Assembly (NCBI GenBank): GCA_958299035.1
Contig: CATQJL010000001.1
Location: forward strand, 84,073,071 to 84,137,070
DNA length: 64,000 bases
From: Cylicocyclus nassatus
Taxonomy: Eukaryota > Nematoda > Chromadorea > Rhabditida > Strongylidae
Direction of reading: 5' to 3'
A program made the translations under genes and the position numbers. The notes below the pieces were generated by a model that did not search any database, was not told where the DNA came from, and saw nothing but the letters and a program-made list of their open reading frames with translations. Shown piece after piece: positions 11,078 through 24,200 of this stretch. The first letter of the stretch is position 1. Every line of letters begins with the position of its first letter.

Positions 11078-11500
11078 AAAAGAAGCTACTACAAGTGACT
11101 AGTCAGACAGTCGACGGCATACCTCCGGAGCAGAAGTGGCAGAGCCGCTGCGTTTCCCCAGCTGCCACTCGTGCTCCGGAGCCCTCCCATTTTGTGCTCC
11201 GGAGACCTCCCATTTGTGCTCCGGAGCCCTCCCATTTTGTGCTTCGGAAACCTCCCATTTTGTGCTCCGGAGATCTCCCATTTTGTGCTCCGGGGCTCTC
11301 CCAAATCTGGCGTACCTCCAGAGCAGAGATTTGCGCGTCCCGGAGAGGGATCCCACTCGCCTGCTTGTGACGTCACCGTGACCTACAAGAAGGGACCGCC
11401 CCTCGCTCAATGGTCAATTGGGTCCTCCGCGGCTCTGCCAGATTTCTACTGTCCTCCGGAGGTACGGCACCGACTGTCTGATTATCCGCAAAGCATCTCT
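11078..11500 (-). repeat. Minisatellite-bearing repeat, copy 2
   Basis: Inverted near-copy of 4194-4430 (11078-11330), followed by a further segment with two more CCTCCGGAGG boxes. The long frame on the plus strand at 11171-11740 runs through these repeats and is judged non-coding. Confidence 0.75.
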
Positions 11501-11667
11501 GCTGTTCCTCTTGCAGATACCTTCGCCCAGATAGCACAGCTGTTAAACAAGGAAGCTACTTCCAAGCACCTATTAAGAACAGCTATTCATTCCAAAACTC
11601 AGATTGATTTCCAGGAAAGGTGCCATGTTAAGGAAATCGCCAAGTTATGTCGCCCAGCAGCCGAAAA

Positions 11668-12117
11668 CTCACAATGGTCAGAAGTCGAAGTGGCCAATCC
11701 ATACAAGCTGCATACCTTTAGATGCAGCATAAAACGCTGACTCTAAATCTGCTTTTTTTATCTGCAGAGCGCTTTTGTGGACGAAATTATAAGCCGTTGA
11801 ATCTCATTATTTTGCTAAGAAATTGTGCGTGTAAAGTGCAAACTTGGCAGTACAAAGCCATTCTCGGCTCAGTGTTGGAACAAAACATGCAACTAGGTCA
11901 CTTCAAATGACCCGTACCTAAAGTTGAGCTACAAGAGCAATAATGTGCTAATTTTGCAATTTTCGTACACGGTTTTCGCAGTAAAGCTGCTCATAACTTC
12001 GCCTACAAAGGCGCTCTGCGGATATGGAAGACAGATATAAAATCAGCACTTCATGCTGCATCGAATGGTATGCAGCTTGTATGGATTGGCCACTTCGACT
12101 GTTGACCATTCCCTTGT
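11668..12117. mobile_element. Foldback element, older copy
   Basis: Arms at about 11668-11830 and 11985-12117 are inverted relatives (GGTCAGAAGTCGAAGTGGCC type). They match the better preserved element at 12927-13378. The left end is degraded. No coding potential is evident. Confidence 0.6.
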
Positions 12118-12129
12118 CAGATATGTAGA

Positions 12130-14470
12130 TAAAAACATAGCAGCATTTTCTTCGATGATGTCTTACCAGTGAACGGACTCATTTCTTAGAACAGACTAAA
12201 GCTGGCCCAACGCCTTCTTCTGAAAGACAATCCTACCGAAACTGTTTTGTTGCATAAAACCCTAGGTCTTTCCTTTCCTCAAAACCAAGCTCCTTATGCT
12301 TTCGCTTTTAGGGGCAGAAGTATGGTTGAGAAGAAGGGGCCGTAATTTTTCCAGCAAGTTTCTTTTTAATTTATTGACACCTAAAAATTCTTAGCGCAAA
12401 TATCTTGCTGCCTGAGTCCTGAGTCTTTTCTTCCCTCAAGATTAAGCCCCCGTTGTAGCGAAGAAAAGGCCAAAGTTTTCAGAGAAGATAATTTCCTGTC
12501 GCAAGAAGCTCATGGGTCTGTCTTTCCCTCGAGACCATTCCTGCCTTCATAGGCAGAAGTCTGATTTTTGCAGAGTAGAATGGCCACAAGTGAATTTCAA
12601 ACAGTTTCTGTAGAATAAACATTGACACCCAGGAATTCAGCGAAAGTATCTTACTGGATGAGCTTATGAGTTTCTTCCACTCGAGACCGAGCTATCTGTG
12701 CTATTTTGCTTTTAGGGGTAGAAGTATGGGTTCTGCAGAGTAGAATGGCCACGAATTTCAAACAAGTTTCTGTATAATAAAACATCGACACCCAGAAAGT
12801 TCTGGCGAAAATATCTTGCTGCTTGAAGCCATAATTCTTTCTTCCCTCGAGACCAAGCTCCTTGTGCTTTTTTGCTTTTAGGACCAGAAAAGTGGTTTTT
12901 GCGAAGTTTGGGAGTCAAACGTCTTACAAGGGAATGGTCAGAAGTCGAAGAGGCCAAACCAAACAAGCTGTATACCATTCAATGCAGTATAAAACGCTGA
13001 CTTCGAATCTGTCTTTCGTATCTGCTTCCCGCTTCTGTGGACGAAGCTACAAGCGGTTTTATTGTGAAAAAATCACACATAAAAACAGCGAAATTGAGCA
13101 CACTGTTGCATTTTTAGCTCAGCTTCTTTCTTTAAAAATTTGAAATAGGCTAGCTGCATGTTTTGGTCCAGCATTAAGGCGAACGTGGCTCTGCACGGCT
13201 AAATTTTCAATTTCACGCGTAATTTCTTAGCAAAATAATGGTCTTTAATCGCTTGTAGCTTCGTCCACAGAAGCGGGAAGCAGATAAGAAAGACAGATTC
13301 GAAGTCAGCGTTTTATACTGCATCGAATGGTATACAGCTTGTTTGGTTTGGCCACTTCGACTTCTGACCACTCCCTTGTTAGCGAAAATGTCCTGTCGCA
13401 AGAAGCTCATGGATCTGTCTTTTCCTAGAGACTAAATTCTTTGTGTTTTTCTGCTTTTAGGGGCAAAAGTACTGGTTTTTGCAAAGTCTAGGGGTCAAAC
13501 GCCTTGGCGAAAATGTTTGTCGCATGAAGCTCATGATTCTGTCTTTTCCTCGAAACCAAGCTATCTGTGCTGTTTCGCTTTTAGAGAAAGAAGTGTGGTT
13601 TTTGCAGTAGAATATCCAGAAGTAAATTTTAAGCAAGTTTTTGTATAATCATTGACACCCAGAAACTTTTGGCGAAAATAACTTTTTGCCTGGAGCCATG
13701 ATCTTTCTTCCTCCGAGACTAAATTTCCTGTGCTTTTCTGCTTTAAGGGGCAGAAGTACTGGTTTTTGCGAAGTCAAACATCTTAGGGAAAATGTCCTGT
13801 CGGATGAAGCTCATGGGTCTGTCCTTCCCTCGAGAGCACTTTGTGCTTTTTTACTTTTAGAGGCAAAAGTATGGTTTTTGCAAAGTAGAAGGGCCAGAAG
13901 TAAATTTTGAAGCAAGTTTCTGTATGAATAAACATTGACACCCAGAGATTTCCAGCGAAAGTGTCTTGCTGGCTGAGCTTCTGAGTCTTCCCCCCCCCCC
14001 CCCGAGACCAAAAGGGCCAGAAGTAAATTTCAAGCAAGTGCTGTATAATCACTGACACGCAGAAACTTCTAGCGAAAATATCTTGCTGCCTGAGGCCATA
14101 TTCTTTCTTCCCTCGAGACCAAGCTCCCTGTCTTTTTTGCTTTAAGGACCAGAAGTGTGGTTTTTGAGTTTGTGGTTTTTGCGAAGTTTGGGGGCCAAAA
14201 GTTTCAGAGAAAATGTCCTATCGGATGAAGCTCATGGGTCTGTTCATCCCCAGAGACCACTTTTCTGCTTTCGGAGGCAGAAGTATGGTTTTTGCAAAGT
14301 GGAAGGGACAGAAGTAAATTTCAAGGAAATTTCTGTATAACTAGATATTGACTCGTAGAGATTCTTAGTGGAATTATCTTGCCGCCTCAGTTTACAAGCC
14401 TTTTCTTCCCTCGAGACCAGGCTCTTTGTGCTTTTCTGATTTTAGAGGCAGAAGTAGGATTCAAAAGGAA
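12130..14470. repeat. Array of degenerate 190-290-bp repeats
   Basis: The cassette TTGACACCCAGAAA - GCGAAAATATCTTGCTGCC - CCTCGAGACCAAGCTC - TGCTTTTAGGGGCAGAAGT - GTTTTTGCAAAGT recurs at least seven times with variable spacing and deletions. A foldback element (12927-13378) is inserted in one unit. The reading frames here are short and not conserved between units. Confidence 0.75.
12927..13378. mobile_element. 452-bp foldback MITE with TTA target duplication
   Basis: The ends are CAAGGGAATGGTCAG and its inverse, and the arms are about 140 bp and almost identical. TTA flanks both sides (12924-12926 and 13379-13381). Sister repeat units without the insertion have CATCTTAGGGAAAATG at about 13780, giving an empty site. 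A 3-bp TTA duplication suits PIF/Harbinger-type non-autonomous elements, although the end sequence is not a classic one. Confidence 0.7.
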
Positions 14471-14539
14471 AGGCAGGCCAAAGTGAATCTATTACAACTT
14501 TAGGTAAATTTACCGTCTTCGTCAATTCCGAATGGATTA

Positions 14540-15700
14540 TAGAATTCCCAGCATGCTCACTTACCCCCGGACCGGTGCCATCTCAGCCTCGTAGCTTCAG
14601 CTTTAAAAAAAGATGAAATCAATAAAAGTAATGGGTGTTCTCAAAAACGGTTACTATCTTTGCAGTGAGCCTGCTCACATACAACTTTGTGTCAAATACC
14701 AGCCGTGTAGCTCTAATTTTACAAAGAATAGAAAAACCAACAGAAATAATAGGTACTTTAACACTTATCACAATCGTAATAGGCATGCTCGCTTTTTCCC
14801 ATGTGCCAAATCCCAGTTCCGTGGCTTAAACTTTGCAAAAAGTCGAGAAAGCCAGTGAAGTTAGTTGATAACTTGTAAAATTAGAACGTGTTCGTGAGCA
14901 GCATGCTCAATTATCTGCCTGTACCAACCCCCAGCGCCGTAGTTCAAACATCGCAAAAAAATTAATCAAACCAATAGAGGTAAAGGGTATTTTCTGAACT
15001 GGTTACCATATTCGTAATCATCATGTTCGCTTACCTCTCTTTGCCAACTCCCAGCCCCACAGTTCAAAATTTGCAACAAAAATCGATAAAATGATATAAG
15101 TAATCGACATTTTTGAAAATGGTTATCATATTCGTAATCAGCATGTTCGCTTATCCCCCTGTGCCAACTCTCAGCGCCATAGCTTGAACTTTGCAAAAAA
15201 TCGATAAAATGATAAAAGTAATTGATAATTTTGAAAACTATTATTGTATTCTTACTCAGTATGTTCACTTACCCCCCTTTGCCAACTTCCAGCCCCATAG
15301 TTCAAAATTTGCAAAAAAATCGATAAAATGATAAAAGTAATTGATAATTCTAAAAACTAATATTGTACTCGTAAGCAGCATGCTCGATTACTCCCCTGTG
15401 CCAACTCCCAGCCCCGTAGCCCAAACTTTGCAAGAAAATCGATAAAATCGATAGTAATGGATAATTTTAAAAACTAATATTGTATTCGTTATCAGCATAC
15501 TCGATTACCCCCTTTGCCAACTCCCAGCCCTGTAGTTCAAAATCTGCAAGTAATCGATAAATTTGATAGAAGTAGGAACAAGTTTCCATACTGAACGACA
15601 GACACGAAAACACCATCGACAAGAAAAACACCATCGAGAACGTACAGACAGCATCCACCACCGTACAGACAAGTGCACCATTCGCTTTTATATATATAGA
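14540..15700. repeat. Tandem array of about 120-bp units
   Basis: Around eight units share ATTCGTAATCAGCATG, CTTACCCCCNTGTGCCAACT, CCAGCCCCGTAGTTCAAA and TTTGCAAAAAAATCGATAAA. The array ends in GACAGACACGAAAAC and TTTTATATATATAGA, parallel to the 9857-10925 element. No protein is supported. Confidence 0.8.
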
Positions 15701-15819
15701 AAGATGTCGAAAACTAGCTATCAGGCTGTCCCCTATGTTCCCCTAGGTTCCGTTCGCTTTAACTTTTAACCGTAACAAGTCATATATTTCTTATTTCTAG
15801 ATAGGTTTCAAGGTAATTT

Positions 15820-16370
15820 TGATACACCAAAGCATGCCCTATAAGATGGTGTTCTTGCTTTCATACCAGCACAAATCCAATTCGGGCTTGAAGCCAAAAG
15901 ACAAGAGGAACCGACCGCACAAAAATAGAGAGAGGATTGCAACTCCATTTGAAAAAATCCTAGAAAATTACAAATTTACTCACAGATACACTATCCACAT
16001 CAGACATTTACATATATTATTGCTGTATTTATTCTTCAATAGGAATACACATATTATGTTCCTTCTATCTGTTAAATCAAAGCTGAAGACAAGAAGTTCA
16101 GAGTTTATTATCGGATGTATTCTCAGGCTGGCCGTTGATGTGCATCAAAATCATTTTTTATGCACATAGCAAATATGGAGATGTGTTGTAACGTCAATCT
16201 AATGACATACAGCTATTCTCTCGAGAATAATCAAATTGAAGCCAATTGATCAATAAATGCTACAAGTAGTGACTCTGTTCACGATCCCTAAATAAGTTCA
16301 CAAGAACTTATAGCTTTTTTGAAAATGTCAACAAACGAAGTAACCAGTGGTTCAGACAGTCTTCCTTGTT
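15820..16370 (+). repeat. Eroded upstream flank of a gene-copy unit
   Basis: Segments such as ATTATGTTCCTTCTATCTG and ACAAACGAAGTAAC resemble the upstream flank that accompanies the secreted-gene copies (compare 8370-8700), but no signal peptide or cysteine exons follow. 15730-15820 and 16370-16690 hold nothing recognised. Confidence 0.35.
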
Positions 16371-16689
16371 TACTGCTGGAGACCAGATGCGGGCAAAAGT
16401 ATGATATTTTCCATCATTTGGTGTCTTAGGCTTTGACGTCGATGAAAATCGAAAGCAGCGTTGAGAGTTTTTTCGTCTACAGAAGCCTGCAAAAGAGGAC
16501 TCGGATTTTGAAGGAATGCCTAAAAAATGCGTTAGAAAATCTAATTTTTGGAGTGCCATTGAAATTTTTGTACACATTACACTCCCAGATATTGGACGGC
16601 GAATGTAATATCAAACAATTTTTATTTTTTGTTCTAAAGCTATCTGTGCAACTAAATGGGAAAGAAAGTTTCTAGTCAAGAAGATTTCT

Positions 16690-19600
16690 ACTACAGAAAG
16701 CTACTGATGGCAACATTTCCTATTGGATACTGTAACACACATATGAACCATATCACATGACAGATTACATCCATTTTCTATTGAGCAAATATAAAAAAGA
16801 GCGAAAAAGGATTTGAGACATGAATCCGAAAGAAATGGGTAGTTGCAAACTTTATAGAGCATCTTCATAAATTGCAAATGATTACCTTTCCAGAGAATTG
16901 AAGAGATCATGCTTGAGCTCTATATGATCTAAGGCGTGCTGCAAAAGCAAAAAAGTCCTCAAACTTGGAACGTAATGAAGTTTTCTAATAAAAAAGCCAG
17001 TTCAAAGATCAATATAAAATGATCACTTCATTCCAGAGAGAACAAACTGATTTTCCATTGAAGTAGAAACATCCCGATCGCAACATCAGCAGAAACTCTT
17101 GTTACGGAAGAAATTCCAGTAAGACTTGCTCAGCACCGGATTTGTTTGAATTGTTTCTTTGTTTGCATTTTTCTAATCTTTGGTGCAAACGAAAAAATCT
17201 GTGAATTACGGCATTTGTACTACGGTACTCGCATGTTTCACTTCGTTGATGCTGATGCGCGATCTCCAGTTGTTGTCGATGTTGACGGTCATCAGCCTCC
17301 TCTTTCAACTGAGGTGTTTTCCTGTTTATTTTCTCAGTACTTGCCTGCAGGGACCACATGTCAGCTTTCCATGTCGCTGAAGTGCTAATTTGGTCGAGGA
17401 GGGAGGGGAGGGGGGATGGGAGCGGTGGCAAAATCAAGCGCTAATTACGGCTCGTTGCGGATTTTACAGAGAAATCATTTGATATGATTGAGAAAAACTG
17501 GAAAAATTGTCAATGAGGGAAGTTTCGTGGTCAAAATCTTGAAGATTCTACTCTAATTCTTCTGGCCACATGATTGTCATGGACGCATTGAGTTGGAACA
17601 TTGGAACATAAGTTGCACCAAAAATTCCAAAAATGCATCTAAGAATGCCCAGAACACCGTTTCGAACTATCCATCTCATCGTATCTTTTACTTTGTATAA
17701 ATTATTGTAAATATTTTTTGGTATACATGAGTGATTTTATTTCATATGACAAATCTCAAAAATAAAAATTTGGAACTTAGGCTTCTCGCAGAGAAGTCAT
17801 ATCAGCAAATAGACACAAACTAGATCCTACGTTATGAAAACGAGTTAGGAAGTAAAGTTAAAAATTTCTGGGCTTTTCAGTTTTTCGGATTAAAGTTTAG
17901 AAAACGCAGCGTGTGCTTGCCTTCAACAGGTCTGTTGTCGCCATATGACAATTTTAACTTTCTAATTTATAATATTTCAAGCAATTTCATTGACCATGGA
18001 GGAGTTTACGGACCTCCAAAAATTTTTTGGAGAATTATTCTAAAATAAATTAAGAACCAGAGCCTCCCCTCATAATTGAGTCGCGAAATCTCTGCCAATG
18101 CTCTCACTGGCTACGAATTCGTGAAAGCAATGTGTTTCTAACTATTTCGTTACAATAATTGTTATCTATCTGATTTTCTTTGAAGCGACTATCCTTTTAT
18201 TGATTATAGCCATAACTCGCGAAATATCAAAGAATGTCTCAAAAGAAAAACCTCCAAGGGGTGACTAACGCCCTCTATACCTAACAATAAGAAGAGCATT
18301 TATCGCGCTTCTTCCCTTGTCCTCTTCCATCCCCCCCCCCCAATCCTGGAACACACAAGGATTGTCCCGGTTTTCGAAAGTGCCGGCCAAATTTACAGGT
18401 CGGAAACGCTGTAATGTAATCAGTCAATATGATTTGGAATTTGTGTGTTAACCAACTTGATACCCAAAAAAATCTCGCATTTGTTACACCTGCCCAAGAA
18501 ATGGAAATTTTGATAAAAACTGCGGCGAATGCTGACCAAATTGTAGATATTCTCAAAATTTCAACTGATAATGAGTAAATGTATTCTTCAGAGTCTGGTA
18601 AAAATTACTTTTTCTTGAGGCCCGTCATTCGTTCAGATAAGCCTATCTGCTTTTTGACTTGCATGACTTCCAAACTTACTGCTGTTCTGTAATCTGCGTC
18701 ATAGTGAAAATTTTCGTCTCGTCTCCATCAACGCGGAGGCGGAGCTGTGCCAAAAAGTTGCGGACAAGTAATCTTCCTTTTTTTATCGCTCATTTTCGGA
18801 TGGAAAAAAAAGATGAAAGAATGAGTGGTTGCATGAGGTGATAGAGCTCTTCAAGAGCTACAATCCACACATTGCGCTTTCTGGAAGAAATGAATTTTAA
18901 AAAATAAGAGTCTTTTCTCAAAGAAAGTCCGAAAATGGCCGCGTCATAATGTCGCGGACAATAATTCTTCGAATGCGGAAATTTTCCTTCACGTATTTTA
19001 TGGGGCAAACAAAATTTTCCTGAGAAATAATCATACTGTATTTTAGAGCTCACCGAGGACAAAAATCAGATAATGGTTACTTCCAAAAAACCCAAGCTTG
19101 AGTTCTATTTTGAGTTTTCCCAAGAAATAACTTCTAATTCCTTTTTGCAAGCCCAATTCCTCCACATGGAAACCTATTCAAGGCATCCCAACAAAGCTAT
19201 TCGGATGAAGTGGATGCTCTTTGCCATCTTCTATGCATCGGATATGTACCGGCCAGTTTCTTTGCTAAAAATGGCTCTTGACAGTGCGTGCACATGACTC
19301 ACCTGCACCTTACCACTGACTCGCACCGCTTGCAGGCTTGTAGCTCGACTGGCGGTCATTCTACAAGCCTGCGCATAGGCTCATTCGAAAGAGCATGACT
19401 TTCGCGACACGATGATATGCAAGTGGGTTGAAATTGGAAAGTCGCGGAGATTTCATGGATAGGGTGAAAAAGCGCCCTTGGAGGTGAATGGAGTGAAGGC
19501 TCTTATCACACTAGATAGAGCTCCGAAATGGACCTCTTACAAGATAATTGACAGTTTTGAACTTCCAGATGGAACCGGTGGCAAAATGAGCTTTGCTCAA

Positions 19601-22600
19601 CATTAACTGAAAAATCCTTAGCCTACCACTGAAGCACCTCTATCTTGTCGGGATTGCCTTTAAGTCTACTTACTGATATGACGTCTCTGCGAGAAGTTGT
19701 AAGTTCCAAATTTTTATTTTTGAGTTTTGTCATTTGGAATAAAATCACTAATGTATATCATAAAATATTGCATATAAGTCATACAATGAAAAAGGTACTT
19801 ACAGTTGAAAGCTGCTCTGGACATTTTTGATTTATTTTCTGGAAATTTTTGTGCAAGACTTATGTTCCAACTTAATATGTCGATATTCATATGGTCAGAA
19901 GGATTAGAATAGAATTCTTCAAGGATTCTTGTGATCATGAAACTTCGCTCTTTGAAAATTTTTTCAGCTTGGTTTTCAATCATTTTTTAGGAACATTTTC
20001 TCAGCATCGGGTATTAGAGTATCAAATGATTTCTTTATGAAGACCGCAACTAGCCATCATTAGCGCGTGATTTACCAACTCCCCCCCCCCCCCCGAATTA
20101 GCACTTCAACGACATGGGAGCGTTGACATGTGGTCCCTTGCATGGAGCACTGAGAAAATAAACAGGAAACACCCTCCGTTGAAATAGAAGGCCGATGATC
20201 GTCGACATCGACAACAACTGGAGACCATGAATTCAAACAAAGTAATAAGTACTGGTGTCTAGCCAAGCCCTGAATCTGCAAGGAGAATCTGTGTTGAACT
20301 GGCAATCGGGAAGTCTCCTATTCAGAACTAGTGCTCTAAACTGGCTTATTTATAAAAAAAAACTTATGATTCCAGAGTTTATATGCTATTTTAGCTTTTA
20401 ATAAGATGCGCAAAGAAATAACTCATGTAAATTTCTAAAATGGTATGCTACATAACTTGCAAAAAATGTTTAGTTTATGTCTTTAATGCTTTTTCGCTCT
20501 TCACGCAACTTGCATTATAAAAATTGGAAGTAATCTTTCATGTGATTAGGTTCATATTGTTGTAACATTAAACAGGAAATGGTGTCATGTATTTTTCACC
20601 AAAAAAATCTTCTTGACTGCGAACTTCTTTACCCCTAATATATGGCACGGGTAGCTTTAAAACAAAAATGAAAAATCGTTTGATATCATACTTGCCGTCA
20701 TATTTCTGGGAGTTAATGTGTACGAAATTTCAAAGGCACTCCAAAAATTCTGATTTGCAAAATATTTGGCACTCCTACTGCGTGCTTATGTAGATTTTTG
20801 GAGATAACTGAACGGAGAAATTGACGCCTCGAAATAGATACTTGCTGCTGTCACTTTATGGATCAGAAATTCCTCATAATTAAGGTAATAGCCAAAGCTT
20901 CGCCCATTTCTGTAACCTTTAGATTAGCACACCTTAACTACAATATTTGAAGGGAAATCCAGCTATTCTGCGCGCGAAGAATTCCAAAATTTCATAATTT
21001 GGCGCTTACAAGCCTACAACAAGCAGGCTCAAAAAATTGAAGATTTTTGATTTATCTTTTCTTTTCGCAGAGCTTCTTCATTGGAGTCTTTTCTATACAC
21101 ACGTAAACTCATGGCATGCGGCTACAAGATAAGCTGATTGCCAGCCATACGAACAAAACTACAGTACCCACACTAATTATTCGACAGAAAATGCAAAAAC
21201 TGACGATCCGCGTTTTTTTCGTTTTTCCTTCATAACTTCCTTCAAATTGCATAAAATACAAATTCGAAGAAAGCATGATGCGCAGCTCGTCAAGGTGAAT
21301 CTTCTGATATATTGCACTCTCGTACCATTCTGTTTTCAATCTGCTCGATTTTTGTGTGAGGACGGGTATTCGTAGTGGTGTAACTCAGCGAAGAACACAC
21401 ATGGACGATTCAAGTAAACATGGGTCAGTAGTGCTGTCCCCGTAGACTATCATATATTAGTGAGTAGCGAAGGATTCCCTTTCCATTGGCAAAGATAGGC
21501 CGTTTAATTTTGAAAAATCGATGCCTCTCAAATTTTCGTTACGGTAACCCTACAGTAAGACACTAATTTGCAAAGCAGGCGTGTTTTTCGTGATCAGCAG
21601 GTTAGATAACCTCTATGCGCAAGTTTTCCAAGGAAATCAGAACCTTTCATTTTTTCTCCTTCTAAGCTGTGAAGCTCTCCGACGGGTTTTGGCTACAATA
21701 TTGATGATCTTGGATTGACCGGAAACTTCCAAAGCTGTCCATTTTCTTCCATTTTTGCTCAGGTCTGCTTCATGTGTTCTAGATGGCGCTGCGTAGTCTC
21801 GCATTGTATTGAAAGGGACATGGACAGGTCTCTAGAACACATGAAGTAGGCGAACAAAAATGGCAGAGATGGACGAGCGCAAGAAGGTTCATCTTCCCGG
21901 ATACATGATGAGACCCGCGTTCAATCTTCAACTCCGCTTCAAGTTCACAGCTTTTCTCATCACAAGGAGAAGCGGGATAGAAGAAAGAAAGGAGAAACAA
22001 CGACATGGAAAAAGGAAAGGGGCGGAGAATGCCCAAAAACGAAACTCATCAAAACAAGAGACAAGTCTTAATTCATGCAATTTCGAAATTGCTCCTACTC
22101 CCTAATTCATAGCAGATGGCTATGGAAACTACGCAGGGGCTTCCTGGAACAAATGGAATGAGTCTGTGTACAAATAAAGCGAAGAGAAAATGGACGAGCG
22201 CAAGAACACACATTTTTTCGCATACGCAGAACAGAAATTCTTTAACCCCGCTTTGAGCTCGAAGTTCTGCTGATCAAGAAAAAGAAGCGGGGTAGAGGAA
22301 TAAAGCCAAAATAAGAGAAAGCTGAAAAAACCTTGAAAACGGTCAAAATTCTCCAATTCCCGCCGTTCAAAACGCGTGCGGGGCGGCTGCAGCGCATGCA
22401 GCACAGTTGCAGTTCCCTCACAGTTCCCAGCACAGTGCGGGAATATTGTGGGACTGTGCGGAAACAGTTCCGGAACATGGGAACTAGTATGAACCTAGCC
22501 TTAGGAGCCTAACTGGTCTGATAGATTACATTTCGTCATCGGTCGATATCGGCTTATCGATTTTTTGCAAACTTCGAGTTACAGGTGTAAGAGTTAGCAC

Positions 22601-24200
22601 AAGGGGTAAGCAGCAGTATGGGCATAAATTAGCAATTTACATGTGTATATAAACATAATATCTGCAATCAGAGTCATCTGTAACCATTCGCGGCGATATT
22701 TGGCAAAATGTGCGATCTTAAGATCTCGAACGCTTTTCATGCGGACGTGAGTTCGTCAGCTCACAGTTCGGCGACCAATATAGATAAAGGCCTAGTTTAA
22801 GCATGCTCTAAGAGTGTTGCCTCTAGTAATCTCAAATCATAAAAAGGAGCAGGTAAGTTGTCCAACAGACACGCGCAAAGGGCAGACAAACTTAGGAACT
22901 TGCGTAGTATCGCAGCATTCCTCTCAGCATAACTCTGCCAAAAGAACTTATGCTGCACAGAGGGCACTATTTCTGTAATCAGCGATTCCGAAAACCTCTA
23001 TGAGCGAAGTTTCCGGTCAATCCAAGATCATCAATATTGTAGCCAAAACCCGTCGGCGAGCTTCACAGCTTAGAAGGAGAAAAAATGAAAGGTTCTGAAT
23101 TCCTTGGAAAACTTGCGCATAGAGGTTATCTAACCTGCTGATCACGAAAAACACGCCTGGTTTGCAAATTAGCGCCTTACTGTAGGGTTACGGTAACGAA
23201 AATTTGAGAGGCATCGATTTTTCAAAATTAAACGGCCTATCTTTGCCAATGGAAAGGGAATCCTTCGCTACTCACTAATATATGATAATCTACGGGGACA
23301 GCACTACTGACCCATGTTTACTTGAATCGTCCATGTGTGTTCTTCGCTGAGTTACACCACTACGAATACCCGTCCTCACACAAAAATCGAGCAGATTGAA
23401 AACAGAATGGTACGAGAGTGCAATACATCAGAAGATTCATCTTGACGAGCTGCGCATCATGCTTTCTTCGAATTTGTATTTTATGCAATTTGAAGGAAGT
23501 TATGAAGGAAAAACGAAAAAAACGCGGATCGTCAGTTTTTGCGTTTTCTGTCGAATAATTAGTGTGGGTACTGTAGAAGGGTTGTGAGCTCTCAAAGACG
23601 ACGTTTTCAGAAGATAAACTTCCAGTTTTCTAAAGCATGGTTTTCTTCCCCTCCGACATCAGTATGAGCAAATATGCGCTAAATTACGAAACGCTTGCTG
23701 TTTCTGATGATCTTGACTGCATTCAAAAATATGAAGACTGGACAAAGTTATAGCCTTCCAAAGTAAAATCTCGCAAAACGGACATTATTTTTGCAACAAC
23801 CTAATATTTCTCTATGCGATTGTTTAGAGACTTTCTCCAAATTTCAGATCACCTCCATCTTCTTCTGTTTTTCCCGTCACACTTGACATCCAAATCATAT
23901 TGTCGATATAACAGAGTTTTGTGTTTTATAAAAATCAGTCATGTGGAACAAAAGCATGTAATCTCATAGCAATGTTCTTTGCATTAATATTAGGCTGTAA
24001 ACTAAGTTTTGCAACTGGTTTCATAACTTCTTCATAACTCTCTCCCAAAATGAGGAATCCAAATATTGCCGTTGTGTAGGTTGTTAAGTAAGCTACAAGT
24101 GCAGCTGCCATTCTGCCATTTTTTGACGTCACAATGACGGTTACGGTAGGTATATGGTATGAAGGGGGAAAATACAAAGTTTGGCGGATTTGGGGAAACT
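16690..24200 (+). repeat. Segmental duplication A, copy 1
   Basis: This block matches 48540-53645 in inverted orientation over most of its length, apart from a 2.4-kb insertion at 21162-23573 present only here. A shorter copy is at 40190-42070. Small frames are shared between copies, for example one containing SPVVVDVDGHQPP at 17146-17388 (+) and 52944-53186 (-), and one containing NQAEKIFKE at 19714-19983 (-) and 50364-50591 (+). They are short, and copies elsewhere have stops. No recognisable gene. Confidence 0.7.
21162..23573. mobile_element. 2.4-kb Tc1/mariner-type element with 567-bp inverted ends
   Basis: Arms 21162-21728 and 23007-23573 are inverted and nearly identical. The outer ends are CAGTACCCACACTAATTATT. 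TA flanks both ends (21160-21161 and 23574-23575). The paralogous site at about 49155-49170 reads through with a single TA, so the insertion is defined exactly. Long inverted ends and a TA duplication are seen in several Tc families. The 1.28-kb interior has no frame over 91 codons and no transposase motif, so the element looks non-autonomous. A nested hairpin lies at about 21765-21855 (arms CTTCATGTGTTCTAGA). Confidence 0.85.

Noticed and set aside
11171..11740. 189-codon plus-strand frame
   Set aside because: It is generated by the minisatellite periodicity and then runs into a foldback arm; the same repeat gives frames on both strands.
17102..17437. Overlapping frames on both strands in duplication A
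   Set aside because: Shared with 52944-53186 but short. Related copies near 20072-20305 and 50019-50234 diverge in frame, and no domain is visible.
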